From contig JAZOTM010000025.1 of NCBI GenBank assembly GCA_045657625.1, positions 1 through 64,000 of the forward strand: a stretch of DNA of 64,000 bases. Reading direction: 5' to 3'. The position numbers and the translations under genes are program-made. The stretch is from JAZOTM01 sp045657625 (GTDB taxonomy: Bacteria; Bacillota; Clostridia; Lachnospirales; Lachnospiraceae). The notes under the pieces were generated by a model. It had not been told where the DNA came from and ran no database searches. It saw only the letters and a list, made by a program, of their open reading frames with translations. Below, piece by piece: positions 25,178-34,677 of the stretch. Numbering within the stretch: position 1 is the stretch's first letter; each line of letters begins with the position of its first letter.

Positions 25178-26374
25178 TTATAACCCGATCACCCTTAACG
25201 CCTGATCCAGATCAGTAATAATGTCCTCCGGCTCTTCCAGACCAACAGAGAAACGGATGAATCCATTTCTGAATTTCTCCGGATACAGGTTTATGCGTTC
25301 ATCATAGCTCGGTTGTGGAAAAATAAGGCTCTCGTCATGTCCAAGAGACACAGCGAAGGTGACTACTTTCAAAGCAGCACAGAATCTTTCCACTGCTTTG
25401 TCATCCGCCTTTACGCCAAATGAAATAACACCGCCATATCCATTCTTCATCTGGCGCTTTGCCAGCTCATGTCCCGGATTGCTCGGAAGCCCCGGATAGG
25501 ATACAAAAGTGACGTTCTCTCTCTGTTCCAGCCATTCCGCAATTCTCTGTGACGATTCATTGATCTGCTTCATACGTAACGGGAAGGTTACAGAGCCTCT
25601 AAAGATCTGCCATGCATTGAACGGGCTTATGACAGAGCCCACATTTACCTGCGCCTCGTAACGGATGCGATCCATCGTCTCCAAATCATTGGATATGATC
25701 GCCCCTCCCTGAGCATCCCCATGACCGTTGATAAACTTTGTAAGTGACTCGACCACAAAGTCCACCCCATACTCCAGCGGCTTCTGGTTAAGAGGAGATG
25801 CAAACGTATTATCGACCGATACAACCGCTCCGTTTTCATGTGCGATCTTGACGATTGTAGCGATATCACTCACACCATTGGTCGGATTGTCCGGCGTTTC
25901 TATGTGAACAAGTCTTGTACCGGGAGTGATTGCATTCTTCACAGCATCCAGATCCGTCATATCCACCATTACTGTATCCACACCAAACTTATTATTAAAA
26001 AGTTCGTGGAACATACGGTAGACTGCCATATAGCTGACATTCGGATAAACGACCCTGTCACCGGTTTTAAGCAGCGTCCAAAACAGGGCGTGAAGTGCCG
26101 CCACACCGCTCGCCAGAACGATGGCGTCATCTGCCTCATGCAGCGCAGCAATCTTTTCTTCCAGCCAATGCTGATTCGGATTGCCGTTCCTCGAATACAT
26201 CAAAAGATCTGTTGATGAATAATTCACCTGCGACAGATCGTCAGGCAACTTATAGCTGTTCGCCATGTGAAGCGGTCTTCTTACAGCGCCTGTTCCTTCA
26301 TCGTAGTCCGTTCCGGTATGTATTGCCTGCGTTGCAACACCAAAGTTTTTAAAATTATTTTCCTTCTTCGCCAT
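25178..26374 (-). CDS. Trans-sulfuration PLP enzyme (cystathionine gamma-synthase / methionine gamma-lyase type)
   Basis: This 398-residue Cys/Met-metabolism PLP enzyme is complete. TQAIHTGTDYDEGTGAV opens it, YSRNGNPNQ gives the phosphate-binding tyrosine and arginine, SVDNTFASPLNQKPLEYG precedes the pyridoxal lysine Lys213 in SLTKFINGHGD, and FIRFSVGLEEPEDI closes it. The specific reaction cannot be fixed from sequence alone. A metE-like remnant lies upstream on the same strand, suggesting a former methionine or sulfur amino acid locus. Confidence 0.88.
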   Translation of the reverse strand: MAKKENNFKNFGVATQAIHTGTDYDEGTGAVRRPLHMANSYKLPDDLSQVNYSSTDLLMYSRNGNPNQHWLEEKIAALHEADDAIVLASGVAALHALFWTLLKTGDRVVYPNVSYMAVYRMFHELFNNKFGVDTVMVDMTDLDAVKNAITPGTRLVHIETPDNPTNGVSDIATIVKIAHENGAVVSVDNTFASPLNQKPLEYGVDFVVESLTKFINGHGDAQGGAIISNDLETMDRIRYEAQVNVGSVISPFNAWQIFRGSVTFPLRMKQINESSQRIAEWLEQRENVTFVSYPGLPSNPGHELAKRQMKNGYGGVISFGVKADDKAVERFCAALKVVTFAVSLGHDESLIFPQPSYDERINLYPEKFRNGFIRFSVGLEEPEDIITDLDQALRVIGL

Positions 26375-26410
26375 CTATTTTTCCTTTCCTGCGATTTTAT
26401 ACATCAACAA

Positions 26411-26438
26411 GGCATACGCTTTTCTAAAAGCATACGCC
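26411..26438 (-). terminator. RNA hairpin after the metE-like remnant
   Basis: On the minus strand GGCGTATGCTTTT and AAAAGCGTATGCC pair over 13 positions including two G-U pairs. The plus-strand copy would have A-C mismatches, so the hairpin works only in minus transcripts. No T run follows; it may be a weak terminator or leader structure. Confidence 0.4.
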
Positions 26439-26468
26439 CCATTGCCTTTCTATATTAAAGAGATATTT

Positions 26469-26999
26469 TTATATCCAGACTTCCTCAGCAATCTCCTTTA
26501 CCAGTTTAAGCTTTGCCCATTGTTCTTCCTCGGTCAGCTCGTTTCCTATTTCACAGGAAGCAAATCTACACTGAGGACTTAAGCAAAGTCGCTCCAGCGG
26601 TATATATTTCGCAGCTTCACGGATTCTCGTCATCCTCTAATGCCTTTACAAAACGGAAATACTCCACAAAAGGATGCTCTTTCGTTACAGCAAGCTTCCC
26701 GGTCAAGAAGGTATCATCAATCATTACCTGCTCACCGTGGGTTTATGGCCTACGCCATCAAATCCCCACATAAAATCTAGATGCCAGGTAGAGCGTCTGA
26801 ACTCTCCGTCCGTAATAACATGGTAGCCCAGATCCTTCTGTTTTTGAACCAGCTCTTTGATGCAGTCATTTTCAACTTCTATTAGTGACTCTTTTCCAAT
26901 CTGCCCTTCCTCATATTGTTTCCTTGCACTTTTCAATCTTTCGGGACGCAAGAAACTTCCTACATAATCATATCTAAAAGGTGTATTTTGTTTGATCAT
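26469..26999 (-). pseudogene. Remnant of a MetE/YxjG-like methionine synthase
   Basis: The first 90 codons (RYDYVGSFLRPERLKSARKQ, then YHVITDGEFRRSTWHLDFMWG) match the N-terminus of cobalamin-independent methionine synthase-like proteins. The frame then breaks at a stop. Downstream pieces read DDTFLTGKLAVTKEHPFVEYF with FVKALEDDENP, and finally REAAKYIPLERLCLSPQC with GNELTEEEQWAKLKLVKEIAEEVW, the family C-terminus. Large middle parts, including much of the zinc site region, are missing. An intact relative has about 370 residues. The start is ATG 26999, with a GGAG-type site upstream. Confidence 0.75.
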
Positions 27000-27142
27000 A
27001 ATCTGCTCCTTTTCTTTCTGAAGCAAATTATAAACCCACTATTTCGATAGGTAAAATACATATTTTTAAGGTTTCTCCATAGGTAAAATCTATGGCTTAT
27101 GTTAAAATGATGTTTTAAATCTATTTAACGAAAGGGATTTCT

Positions 27143-27175
27143 ATGACATTAAAACAACTTCATTCCATATTCTGA
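27143..27175 (+). pseudogene. Possible LysR N-terminal stub
   Basis: ATG 27143, preceded by AAAGGGA, begins MTLKQLHSIF and then stops. That resembles the first residues of LysR regulators and is divergent from the metE-like remnant, where a MetR-type gene often sits. The rest of the 27000-27347 gap holds no gene I can recognise. Confidence 0.3.
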
Positions 27176-27347
27176 TAATTTCCCTCAAATCCTGATTGGA
27201 ATATTCTCTAACCTTCATACGAAGGTAAAACTACTCTTTCATCATGCTCTTTCATCATTCTATCAAAGTTCTTTTTTTCACGCCATATATGCTATAATTT
27301 TTATGAGAAAGTATGATAAATAGCATTTGCGAAGGAGAAGCTCCACT

Positions 27348-28394
27348 ATGACAAATAGCGTTTCAAAACCACTCATTAGTATCATTGTTCCCTGCTATAA
27401 CATGGAAAAATATTTGCCCAGATGCGTAGAATCTATCTTAAACCAAACCCTTGATAGGGAATTAATGGAAATCATTCTTGTAGATGACTGTTCTACAGAC
27501 TCTACGCCAAATCTCATTTGCACATATGAAAAAGAATACCCTTGTATAAAGAGTATTTTTTATGAAAAAAATCTACGTCAAGGTGGCGCCCGGAACCGCG
27601 GAATCAGAATGGCGCAGGGAAAATATCTTGGTTTTGTGGATTCTGATGATTGGATAGAACCAACCATGTACGAAACCATGTGTCAGGCTGCTGAAAGCTA
27701 CAATTGTGACGTTGTAAATATTCGTAGTGTTCGTGACAAAGAATATCGCTTACTAAAAGAAGACGAAATTTCCACAGGTCTACAAGATCGCCTTTTAACC
27801 GTTACCTCTCCGCAAATTCGTAAAGACAGCATTGCCTCCGGCGTTGCTCGTATAGGCGCATGGAATTGTATATTTTCTTCAGCGCTCATCAAAGAGAACC
27901 ATATTTATTTTCCGGAACATATCATCTACGAAGACCTTTTTTGGGGTTCCCTTGTGCAACTATATGCGCAAAAAATCTGTATGTTGGAAAAAAGACTTTA
28001 TCATTATTTTGTGAGACCAGGTTCTACCGTATTAACTGAGAATTCCAATACCCATGAAGATTTTTTTCAAATGCAAGAACTTCTCTTTAAAGAATTGAAA
28101 GAACGTCAAGTTTTTGACTTATATACCGATGCATTAGAATTTAATTTCTTAATAAACTATTACATATTGGGGCTTAAAATATTATCCCTTCGTTATGAAA
28201 TATTCCCACAGGATAAATTTTACAAAATGCAAGATTTTATTTATACCCATTTTCCGCAATGGGAAAGCAATTTTTATATTCAAAAGAACACCGATGATTT
28301 TCAAAAATTACAGTTTGCATTTTTAAAAACCAAACCCAGCCAAGAGGAATTACATACATTTTCACAAATTCTAAAACAGTACTATCAAACGTAA
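27348..28394 (+). CDS. Family 2 glycosyltransferase
   Basis: This is a 348-residue GT-A fold glycosyltransferase. ISIIVPCYNMEKYLPRCVESIL starts the nucleotide-sugar domain, VDDCSTD is near residue 45, GGARNRGI follows, and DSDDW near residue 97 is the metal-binding DxD equivalent. The C-terminal 150 residues are family-variable. ATG 27348 is chosen because GAAGGAG lies ten bases upstream. It stands alone on the plus strand between two minus-strand clusters and is followed by a bidirectional terminator. Donor and acceptor are unknown; a surface polysaccharide role is likely. Confidence 0.9.
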   Translation: MTNSVSKPLISIIVPCYNMEKYLPRCVESILNQTLDRELMEIILVDDCSTDSTPNLICTYEKEYPCIKSIFYEKNLRQGGARNRGIRMAQGKYLGFVDSDDWIEPTMYETMCQAAESYNCDVVNIRSVRDKEYRLLKEDEISTGLQDRLLTVTSPQIRKDSIASGVARIGAWNCIFSSALIKENHIYFPEHIIYEDLFWGSLVQLYAQKICMLEKRLYHYFVRPGSTVLTENSNTHEDFFQMQELLFKELKERQVFDLYTDALEFNFLINYYILGLKILSLRYEIFPQDKFYKMQDFIYTHFPQWESNFYIQKNTDDFQKLQFAFLKTKPSQEELHTFSQILKQYYQT

Positions 28395-28433
28395 GAAACG
28401 CTTTTCTCATGAGACAAACATTTGCCGTACCGC

Positions 28434-28478
28434 AAAAAAGCACATAGACTGTATTCCAGACAGTCTATGTGCTTTTTC
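28434..28478. terminator. Bidirectional terminator between the glycosyltransferase and rpiB
   Basis: AAAGCACATAGACTGT and ACAGTCTATGTGCTTT form a 16-bp stem with A's before and T's after. Confidence 0.9.
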
Positions 28479-28479
28479 A

Positions 28480-28941
28480 TTATTTCACCGGAACGCAATG
28501 CTTCGCGTCAATATCACAAACCTTTTGCACACGTCTGCGATATTTTTCTTCCATAAGTGGCTCCGTTGTAAGCCATGTTTTTACTATTTCCATGGACATT
28601 AGGCCTCCAATAATTTTTGCACCCAAACAAAGAATATTGGAATCCGTATGTTGCCTTGCTAATGTTGCACATAACGGATCTTGGCACACCGCCGCATAAC
28701 AACCGGAAATTTTATTTGCAATTAAAGCACTTCCGTAGCCTACTCCGTCACAAAAAATACCTCTTTCGCATTCTCCCTTGGCCACTGCAAGGGCTGCCGG
28801 ATAAACAAAATCGGAAAGATCACAACTTTCTTCATCATAGGTTCCAAAATCTACAACTTCATGACCGATACTTTCCAAATATGTTTTGATTTCCTGTTTC
28901 ATCTGTGTTCCTGCGTGGTCATTTGCCATTGCAATCTTCAT
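28480..28941 (-). CDS. rpiB: RpiB/LacAB-family sugar-phosphate isomerase
   Basis: This 153-residue enzyme is of the ribose-5-phosphate isomerase B / galactose-6-phosphate isomerase family. It shows MKIAMANDHAGTQMKQEI at the start, the catalytic cysteine region GIFCDGVGYGSALIANKI (Cys near residue 64) and a C-terminal SNILCLGAKIIG. RpiB activity in the pentose phosphate pathway is likely, but LacA/LacB or sugar-alcohol variants look alike. It is the last gene of the cluster that starts with yqeY. Confidence 0.85.
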   Translation of the reverse strand: MKIAMANDHAGTQMKQEIKTYLESIGHEVVDFGTYDEESCDLSDFVYPAALAVAKGECERGIFCDGVGYGSALIANKISGCYAAVCQDPLCATLARQHTDSNILCLGAKIIGGLMSMEIVKTWLTTEPLMEEKYRRRVQKVCDIDAKHCVPVK

Positions 28942-28979
28942 GTCATGTCCTCCTAAACATCATTTGCCGCTTAAAATCT

Positions 28980-30134
28980 CTATACCCAATCCTCTAATAT
29001 ACTGGGGTTATGAATTTGATGCCAGGGTACTTCTACCGGTTCCCTACAATACCGACACCGCTCAAAAGGTGCCGTAAAAGCACGTCGCAATTCTGCGGTA
29101 GTCAATTCCTCTCGGTACAAATCAATTGCTCCATCCTCGGGTAATTTCTTGTGAAAATACGCATTAAAATATTTTGTGGTAAATGGTAAAAAACAAGTTG
29201 CTATTTTTCCATCATATAAATTGTGACATCCTTTTTGATAACAATGCGAGAATTTGCTCATCGTTGCAGCATCATCATTGGGCTCCAGGCTTTGCTCCTT
29301 TCGAAAGTTCACAGCCATTTCCGAAATCTCATACGGAATCTCTTTCTGTCTCAAAAACTCACGTACCGCATCCATTTTCTTTTCCATTACCGGATAAAAA
29401 GAAATACTGATTCCGGAATGATTGCCACATCTTTTTAGAATTTCAAAAAAAGAATCCGGCATTTGCATCAACAATAATCCGTTGGTTACCACCTGTATGT
29501 TGGATTTTGGAAAAACCTCATGAGTCAGTTGTATATACTTTTCTACTTCCGGATTCAATAAAGGTTCCCCGCCCAAAATACGAATTTTTCCAATTTCTTC
29601 GATATATTCTTTTAATTTCCGGAAATCCTTTGCGAATTTCTCAAAGGACGGAAAAACAGGCTCTTTTACCAGCCCAGAATAATGTTCACAATCTGCACAA
29701 TTCAAATTACAATGATCCGCAATATGAAACTCTAAATAGGGTAATTTTTTTCGTTCGTAATAAGACTCATAAAAATCCAGGGCCTGTTCTTCTGAGCCAT
29801 CATAATCCGAAAAATCTTTGGAAATGTAAATATTATCCAGTGAAATCGACAAATCAAAAAACATACTCAAAAAATCCATCTGTCCGGCATAATACTCTGA
29901 AGGCACAATTATTACGCCAATTTCCCCTGTTTCTATAAATTTTTTCGTAGTTTTCGAAGTGATTACAGGAATTTCATTTTGTAAATCATCGGCACTTACA
30001 AAGGGATTCCAGTATGCAACTACGCACATTTCCTCTCCGCCATGAGCCACGGCAATGGGATTATAAACCTTTTCTATAAATCTTCGGTTTAGCTGGCTAT
30101 ATTCTTCCTGTAAATAGATTGCAACCGGTATCAT
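28980..30134 (-). CDS. Radical SAM protein, unknown substrate
   Basis: I start at ATG 30134 (384 residues) because AGAGGAG lies just upstream; a longer frame has no site. The N-terminal 145 residues form an unfamiliar domain. The radical SAM core then begins with CNLNCADC (the CxxxCxxC iron-sulfur motif, about residue 162) and RILGGEPLLNPEVEKYI. Later cysteines (CYQKGCHNLYDGKIATCFLP and CRYCREP) form a SPASM-like auxiliary region. It belongs to the class often found near glycosyltransferase genes in Lachnospiraceae; the substrate is unknown. It lies between the J-protein gene and rpiB. Confidence 0.85.
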   Translation of the reverse strand: MIPVAIYLQEEYSQLNRRFIEKVYNPIAVAHGGEEMCVVAYWNPFVSADDLQNEIPVITSKTTKKFIETGEIGVIIVPSEYYAGQMDFLSMFFDLSISLDNIYISKDFSDYDGSEEQALDFYESYYERKKLPYLEFHIADHCNLNCADCEHYSGLVKEPVFPSFEKFAKDFRKLKEYIEEIGKIRILGGEPLLNPEVEKYIQLTHEVFPKSNIQVVTNGLLLMQMPDSFFEILKRCGNHSGISISFYPVMEKKMDAVREFLRQKEIPYEISEMAVNFRKEQSLEPNDDAATMSKFSHCYQKGCHNLYDGKIATCFLPFTTKYFNAYFHKKLPEDGAIDLYREELTTAELRRAFTAPFERCRYCREPVEVPWHQIHNPSILEDWV

Positions 30135-30243
30135 AGAGTCTCCTCTCGCAATTATACTTTCTTTCATTTTACTATTTTTACAATATAGCGAAAACTCCAC
30201 GCCATGTTCCATTCAAGAAAGAAAGTATAAATTTTTTTAAAAT

Positions 30244-32919
30244 TTATTTTACCATTTGCGCCATTTTCATATACAACAAGTTTCGCTCAGCCACTTCCTC
30301 ATGTTCGTCCCATTCCGTTTGGTTGGCCAAATGAAAATATTCTTCTGCTTTTTCATAATCTTGTTTTAACAAGTGCCAAACTCCCAAGCAGGTTAATTTT
30401 TCAAGACAACCATGTTTTTTACAGTAAGAACACATTTTTGTTTCTCCCACCCGGTTAAGGTAGGTTTCGGCCAATTCCAACTCATCCATGTACAAATAGG
30501 CTTCAATTAAGCGTACAATACTATAACGTGATGCTACTACAAGATTTTGATCAACCACTTCTTGTAAAGAAACATTTTCCTTCGGACAATACGTATCCAA
30601 TTCCGTAATTACTTCTAAATATTTTTTTGCATTTTCACGTTTTTCCTCCTGTTTTCCTAAAAAAAAACATAAATTCATAAGATTCCCATAATAATATCTC
30701 TTATTATCTCCACTCATGGTATGCAAATGTTTTATCACCAATTCCCTATTGTGCAATTCATAAAACCAGGAATAATCGCAAGAAATTGCCAAACCATAAT
30801 GTCCTACATTCGTCAAAAGTTCCATCATCTTATCTACGTCCTTTTTATTGTTTAAAGACGCCGTTTTCCTGTCAATACATTGTAAAACACGCGTAACATA
30901 ATGCATCGGCTCTTCTTTGGAAAACATTTTCGGGGCATAAACCAAGTACTTTAAAGTATTGATTACCTCTTCGTAATTTCGTACCAGTTCATCATCTGAC
31001 ACATCTGCTTGTAAAACACCTAATTTCTGCGCCTGTGCATCAAAATAGGTTCTTGCTTCCCGATATTTTTTTAACTTGCAACAGATTTTTATCATGCATT
31101 CATACCATGACTCTAACATCTCTCTATAGGAAGCCGGTGCTTTCTTTTTACATACGGTATCAAGAATCTTTTTGTTTTCCAGTAAATGTCCCTTTAACCA
31201 ATAGAGTTCCTCCTTCTTTTCGCATGTAAGCAGATATTCACCCCATACGACCGGCAAACCATAGTAGTTTTCATAATCGATAGAGACTTCTTCCATTTTA
31301 CCAATCATTTTATTTGCTTCTTCAAAGTAGCACTTTTCCAAATAATCATCCGTAGGCTTTTTACGATGAAGTACATATACCATGGCGTAATTCCAATACA
31401 AAAGAAGGGCCTGTCTTCCAAAATCCTCTTTCAACATAGGATCTCCAGTTTCTTCACATCTTACCTGCATAACTTGTAAAAGCGTTTTTTTCCGATTGCA
31501 CATTTCCCATGCTCGGTCATATTCTCCGCTCATGATAAACACGGTATACATGTTATCTACTAATTCAGCGTTGTAGGCATTTTCTTCCATGTCCAGCATA
31601 AGGTCTCCGTATTTTATGCATTTTTCTGCATCCGCGGATGATCCTTCGCAAATTTCATGAAAACGTTCATAATGAATATCAAAAAGTTTACCTAAAACCG
31701 ATGTATTTTCTTCATAATAAGGCGTAATAGCCCAAATCATTTCTTTTCCATAGTAAGATTTTCTTCTTAGGTTTTCTAATGGAGTTTTCTCCCGATTATT
31801 TTGATTTTTTTCCATTTCACACATAGAAGCATAAGTAGCGCGTGGTACCCAGAATTCCTCCGTCTCTGGGATTTCATCGCGATGCAATTCCATCCATTGG
31901 CACAATTTTTCTACCCCAAATCCACACTTAATCCCATGGAAAAAAAGCACCAATGTATTTTCGTTTTCCAGAGGATTTTCAATGGTTTGATATACCTGTT
32001 GTCCACATTTCTCCAAATTTCGAAGTACATAAGCATTTTTTGATACGGAAGCTACCTGCTCGATAAAATAAAAAGCATCACTCACTTGCTCTTGTATGTC
32101 AAAAAACTGATATCGAAGCGTATTCACCAAGCAAGCCAACCGGAAATTCGAAGCTTCGCCAATCTCTTCCGGGATTTCTTCCCATTTTTCAATTTCTATA
32201 TACAATTCTTGTGCCGAAGCCACGCCCTGAGCTCCTCGCACTACCACTTGCAACAAGTCAAACCATGGATGTTGCATCCCGGTATCTGCAAGGTTCTGTA
32301 TATGAGAATCTTGAATTTCTTCATAATCCATGGCCATCAAGCTCAGCAACCCGCCGATAAAATCGTCAATTTGATTTGTTTTGTCATATTCGGGGTAGCC
32401 ATGCAACGATGCATAATCAAAGTCCTGAATTTCCCCATTCTTTTTACCAATCAAATAATCCAAAAAGTCATAATCGACGATATCTTCCAGTTCATCTACG
32501 TATTCTTCGAAATGATATTTTTCGTCTATAACCGCAATGACTTCGTTACAAATAAAATTACCAAACTCCTCAAAAAAAGTAAGCGTCAATGCACGAATTT
32601 CTTCTGCATAATCAAAATCATCTACAATCGGATCCCTTAATAATTCAGCCCATTTTTGGGGATTGTTACGATCTGCATAATGTAAATATAATTGTAAAAT
32701 CTTGTCCGAAAACGCTTCTCCTGCATCAGAAATTTGTGGTTCCTCCTGACTAGTTGCAAATTGAATCGCCAGTTGCAATGCTTCTCGTAATTGCATAAAT
32801 TCCTCCGGACATTCCTCCGGATGATAATTTTTCAATTGTTCCTTATAAGCCTCTTGAATGACTTGAATATCCTTTGTTTCCTGAATTTGTAACCATTGAA
32901 AGACTTCTTGCTTTGTCAT
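30244..32919 (-). CDS. Large J-domain protein, partner of the HscC-like Hsp70
   Basis: This is an 891-residue protein. The first 60 residues look like a J domain (EVFQWLQIQ, then IQEAYKEQLKNYHPEECPEEFMQLREAL). The hallmark HPD is HPE (33-35). The remaining 800 residues are helical and repeat-like, resembling TPR or SEL-type stacks, rich in acidic residues and aromatic pairs. It begins 14 bases after the Hsp70 gene, the same pairing as E. coli hscC with djlB/djlC. It probably targets that chaperone to particular clients. The long C-terminus has no function I can name. Confidence 0.75.
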   Translation of the reverse strand: MTKQEVFQWLQIQETKDIQVIQEAYKEQLKNYHPEECPEEFMQLREALQLAIQFATSQEEPQISDAGEAFSDKILQLYLHYADRNNPQKWAELLRDPIVDDFDYAEEIRALTLTFFEEFGNFICNEVIAVIDEKYHFEEYVDELEDIVDYDFLDYLIGKKNGEIQDFDYASLHGYPEYDKTNQIDDFIGGLLSLMAMDYEEIQDSHIQNLADTGMQHPWFDLLQVVVRGAQGVASAQELYIEIEKWEEIPEEIGEASNFRLACLVNTLRYQFFDIQEQVSDAFYFIEQVASVSKNAYVLRNLEKCGQQVYQTIENPLENENTLVLFFHGIKCGFGVEKLCQWMELHRDEIPETEEFWVPRATYASMCEMEKNQNNREKTPLENLRRKSYYGKEMIWAITPYYEENTSVLGKLFDIHYERFHEICEGSSADAEKCIKYGDLMLDMEENAYNAELVDNMYTVFIMSGEYDRAWEMCNRKKTLLQVMQVRCEETGDPMLKEDFGRQALLLYWNYAMVYVLHRKKPTDDYLEKCYFEEANKMIGKMEEVSIDYENYYGLPVVWGEYLLTCEKKEELYWLKGHLLENKKILDTVCKKKAPASYREMLESWYECMIKICCKLKKYREARTYFDAQAQKLGVLQADVSDDELVRNYEEVINTLKYLVYAPKMFSKEEPMHYVTRVLQCIDRKTASLNNKKDVDKMMELLTNVGHYGLAISCDYSWFYELHNRELVIKHLHTMSGDNKRYYYGNLMNLCFFLGKQEEKRENAKKYLEVITELDTYCPKENVSLQEVVDQNLVVASRYSIVRLIEAYLYMDELELAETYLNRVGETKMCSYCKKHGCLEKLTCLGVWHLLKQDYEKAEEYFHLANQTEWDEHEEVAERNLLYMKMAQMVK

Positions 32920-32933
32920 AACTTGTTCTCTCC

Positions 32934-34634
32934 CTAAAATAATTGTCTCTCGTTAATTATCTCAATCAAATGCTTTCTTGCATTAAAAATATCCGTTTTA
33001 TCGCGGCTATCTAGTGCGTATTCAAATGCCTGTATCGCATCTTCAATATAAACCCGTTCTTCCCCTAAACTTTCTTCATAAGCTCGTTCCGCTCGTAAAA
33101 GCAACATTTTATTTTTTTCCTCGCCACGAGGACCCATTTTAAATTTTTCCAATTCTTTCATACGTACAGCAATTTCTTCTTCTGTCATATGATTGTAACG
33201 ACCTTGGAAAACTTTTCTATATATTTCTCCTGTGGAAAGAATTTTCACTTCAACTTCCAGCAATCCATTGATATCGTACGTATATGTAATATCCACAGAT
33301 TCACAGCCTTTTTGGTCCTGCGGAAGTTCCACATCAAAAAAGCCTAATAATAAATTATTTTCCACTCTGCGGCTTTCTCCCTGATACACCATGACACGAA
33401 TAGATTCCTGCTGCTCATCCAATGCCACGTATTGCTTTGTGCAACTAACAGGAATTACCGTATTTCGTTCAATAATCGGGGAAAAAATTCCGTTATCGTA
33501 GCCCCCGTGCATGTTCGGTTTTACAATTTCCGTTCCCATAGTAAAACCACATACATCCGTGAGGATCACTTCTTTGATTTCTTCTTTTCTTTCTTTAATG
33601 GCACCTTGCAGGGCGGCTCCCATACATACCACCTCGTCCGGATTTAAAGAAGTATCCGGAAATTTCTTTAAGGTTCTTCGAATAAAATCTCGAATAAGGG
33701 GCATTCTGGTCGCTCCACCCACCAAAACCACTACATCAATATCTGATAGCCGTAAATGCGCATCTTTCATGCTCTTCTGTAGTGGTTCCTTGATACGTTC
33801 CATCAAGGAAGTGGTCATTTTTTCAAAAGAAACTGCGGAAAGCTCATATTCCAATTCATGCACATCGGTCTCTGTTTCCAATTTGAAATTTTTCTTTACT
33901 ACCGTTTTTTCAGAAAGTTGCTGTTTCATCTCTTCTGCTTCATACCAAAGCCTTCCCCGGCTTTTTTTCGTCAATGTCTCAGAATGCAACTGATTTTTTG
34001 CCAAAATATCATCCATAATTACATTGGTAAAATCTTCCCCACCTAGGAAATTGTCACCTGCAACAGCTCGTACTTCTAGGATTTGATCATAAAGTTCCAA
34101 AATAGACACATCAAAGGTTCCGCCGCCTAAATCAAATACCAAAAAGCGCGTACTTTCTTTTTTTTCATATAGGCCGTAGGTAATTGCCGCGGCTGTAGGT
34201 TCACTGATAATCCGATCCACCTTTAATCCAGCCAATTGTCCCGCCAATCGCGTGGCTTTTCTTTGATTATCATTAAAATAAGCAGGTACACTAATCACAG
34301 CTTCATCCACAGTTGTCTGAAGTACCTCTTCCGCATCCTCTTTCAAGGATTTTAATATCAATGCAGATAATTCTTCGGGTTTTAAATCGTGATTACGTAA
34401 ATGGAATACTTTTTCCGTTCCCATATAACGTTTAAAGACTGCTGCAGCTGCCTCCGGATGTAAAATAGCATATTCCTTTGCCCGTTTTCCCACTATAATT
34501 TCTCCGGATTCCTCTACTGCAACAACAGATGGCGTTAAATATTCCCCAAAGCGATTTTGAATTAAGTAAATTTTTCCATCACAATAATAAGACGCCAAAC
34601 TATTTGTCGTCCCTAAATCGATACCTATTAACAT
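32934..34634 (-). CDS. hscC: HscC-like Hsp70 chaperone
   Basis: This 566-residue Hsp70 is shorter than DnaK (about 610-640). Actin-fold motifs are clear: IGIDLGTTNS at 3-11, ISEPTAAAITYGL near 140, FDLGGGTFDVS near 165 and VVLVGGATRMP near 305. A substrate domain follows, and the C-terminal lid is short and ends without the usual disordered tail. Length and neighbouring J protein match the HscC group. The general stress partner GrpE is not nearby. It sits between yqeY and the J-protein gene in one transcript. Confidence 0.9.
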   Translation of the reverse strand: MLIGIDLGTTNSLASYYCDGKIYLIQNRFGEYLTPSVVAVEESGEIIVGKRAKEYAILHPEAAAAVFKRYMGTEKVFHLRNHDLKPEELSALILKSLKEDAEEVLQTTVDEAVISVPAYFNDNQRKATRLAGQLAGLKVDRIISEPTAAAITYGLYEKKESTRFLVFDLGGGTFDVSILELYDQILEVRAVAGDNFLGGEDFTNVIMDDILAKNQLHSETLTKKSRGRLWYEAEEMKQQLSEKTVVKKNFKLETETDVHELEYELSAVSFEKMTTSLMERIKEPLQKSMKDAHLRLSDIDVVVLVGGATRMPLIRDFIRRTLKKFPDTSLNPDEVVCMGAALQGAIKERKEEIKEVILTDVCGFTMGTEIVKPNMHGGYDNGIFSPIIERNTVIPVSCTKQYVALDEQQESIRVMVYQGESRRVENNLLLGFFDVELPQDQKGCESVDITYTYDINGLLEVEVKILSTGEIYRKVFQGRYNHMTEEEIAVRMKELEKFKMGPRGEEKNKMLLLRAERAYEESLGEERVYIEDAIQAFEYALDSRDKTDIFNARKHLIEIINERQLF

Positions 34635-34677
34635 ATTTTCAAACTCTTTCCCTTCCTCAAAAAATGAGTATCTCTCC

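Noticed and set aside
20674..27175. An active mobile element in the accessory patch
   Set aside because: The only integrase is doubly deleted, no transposase or terminal repeat was found, and the restriction-like piece is a fragment.
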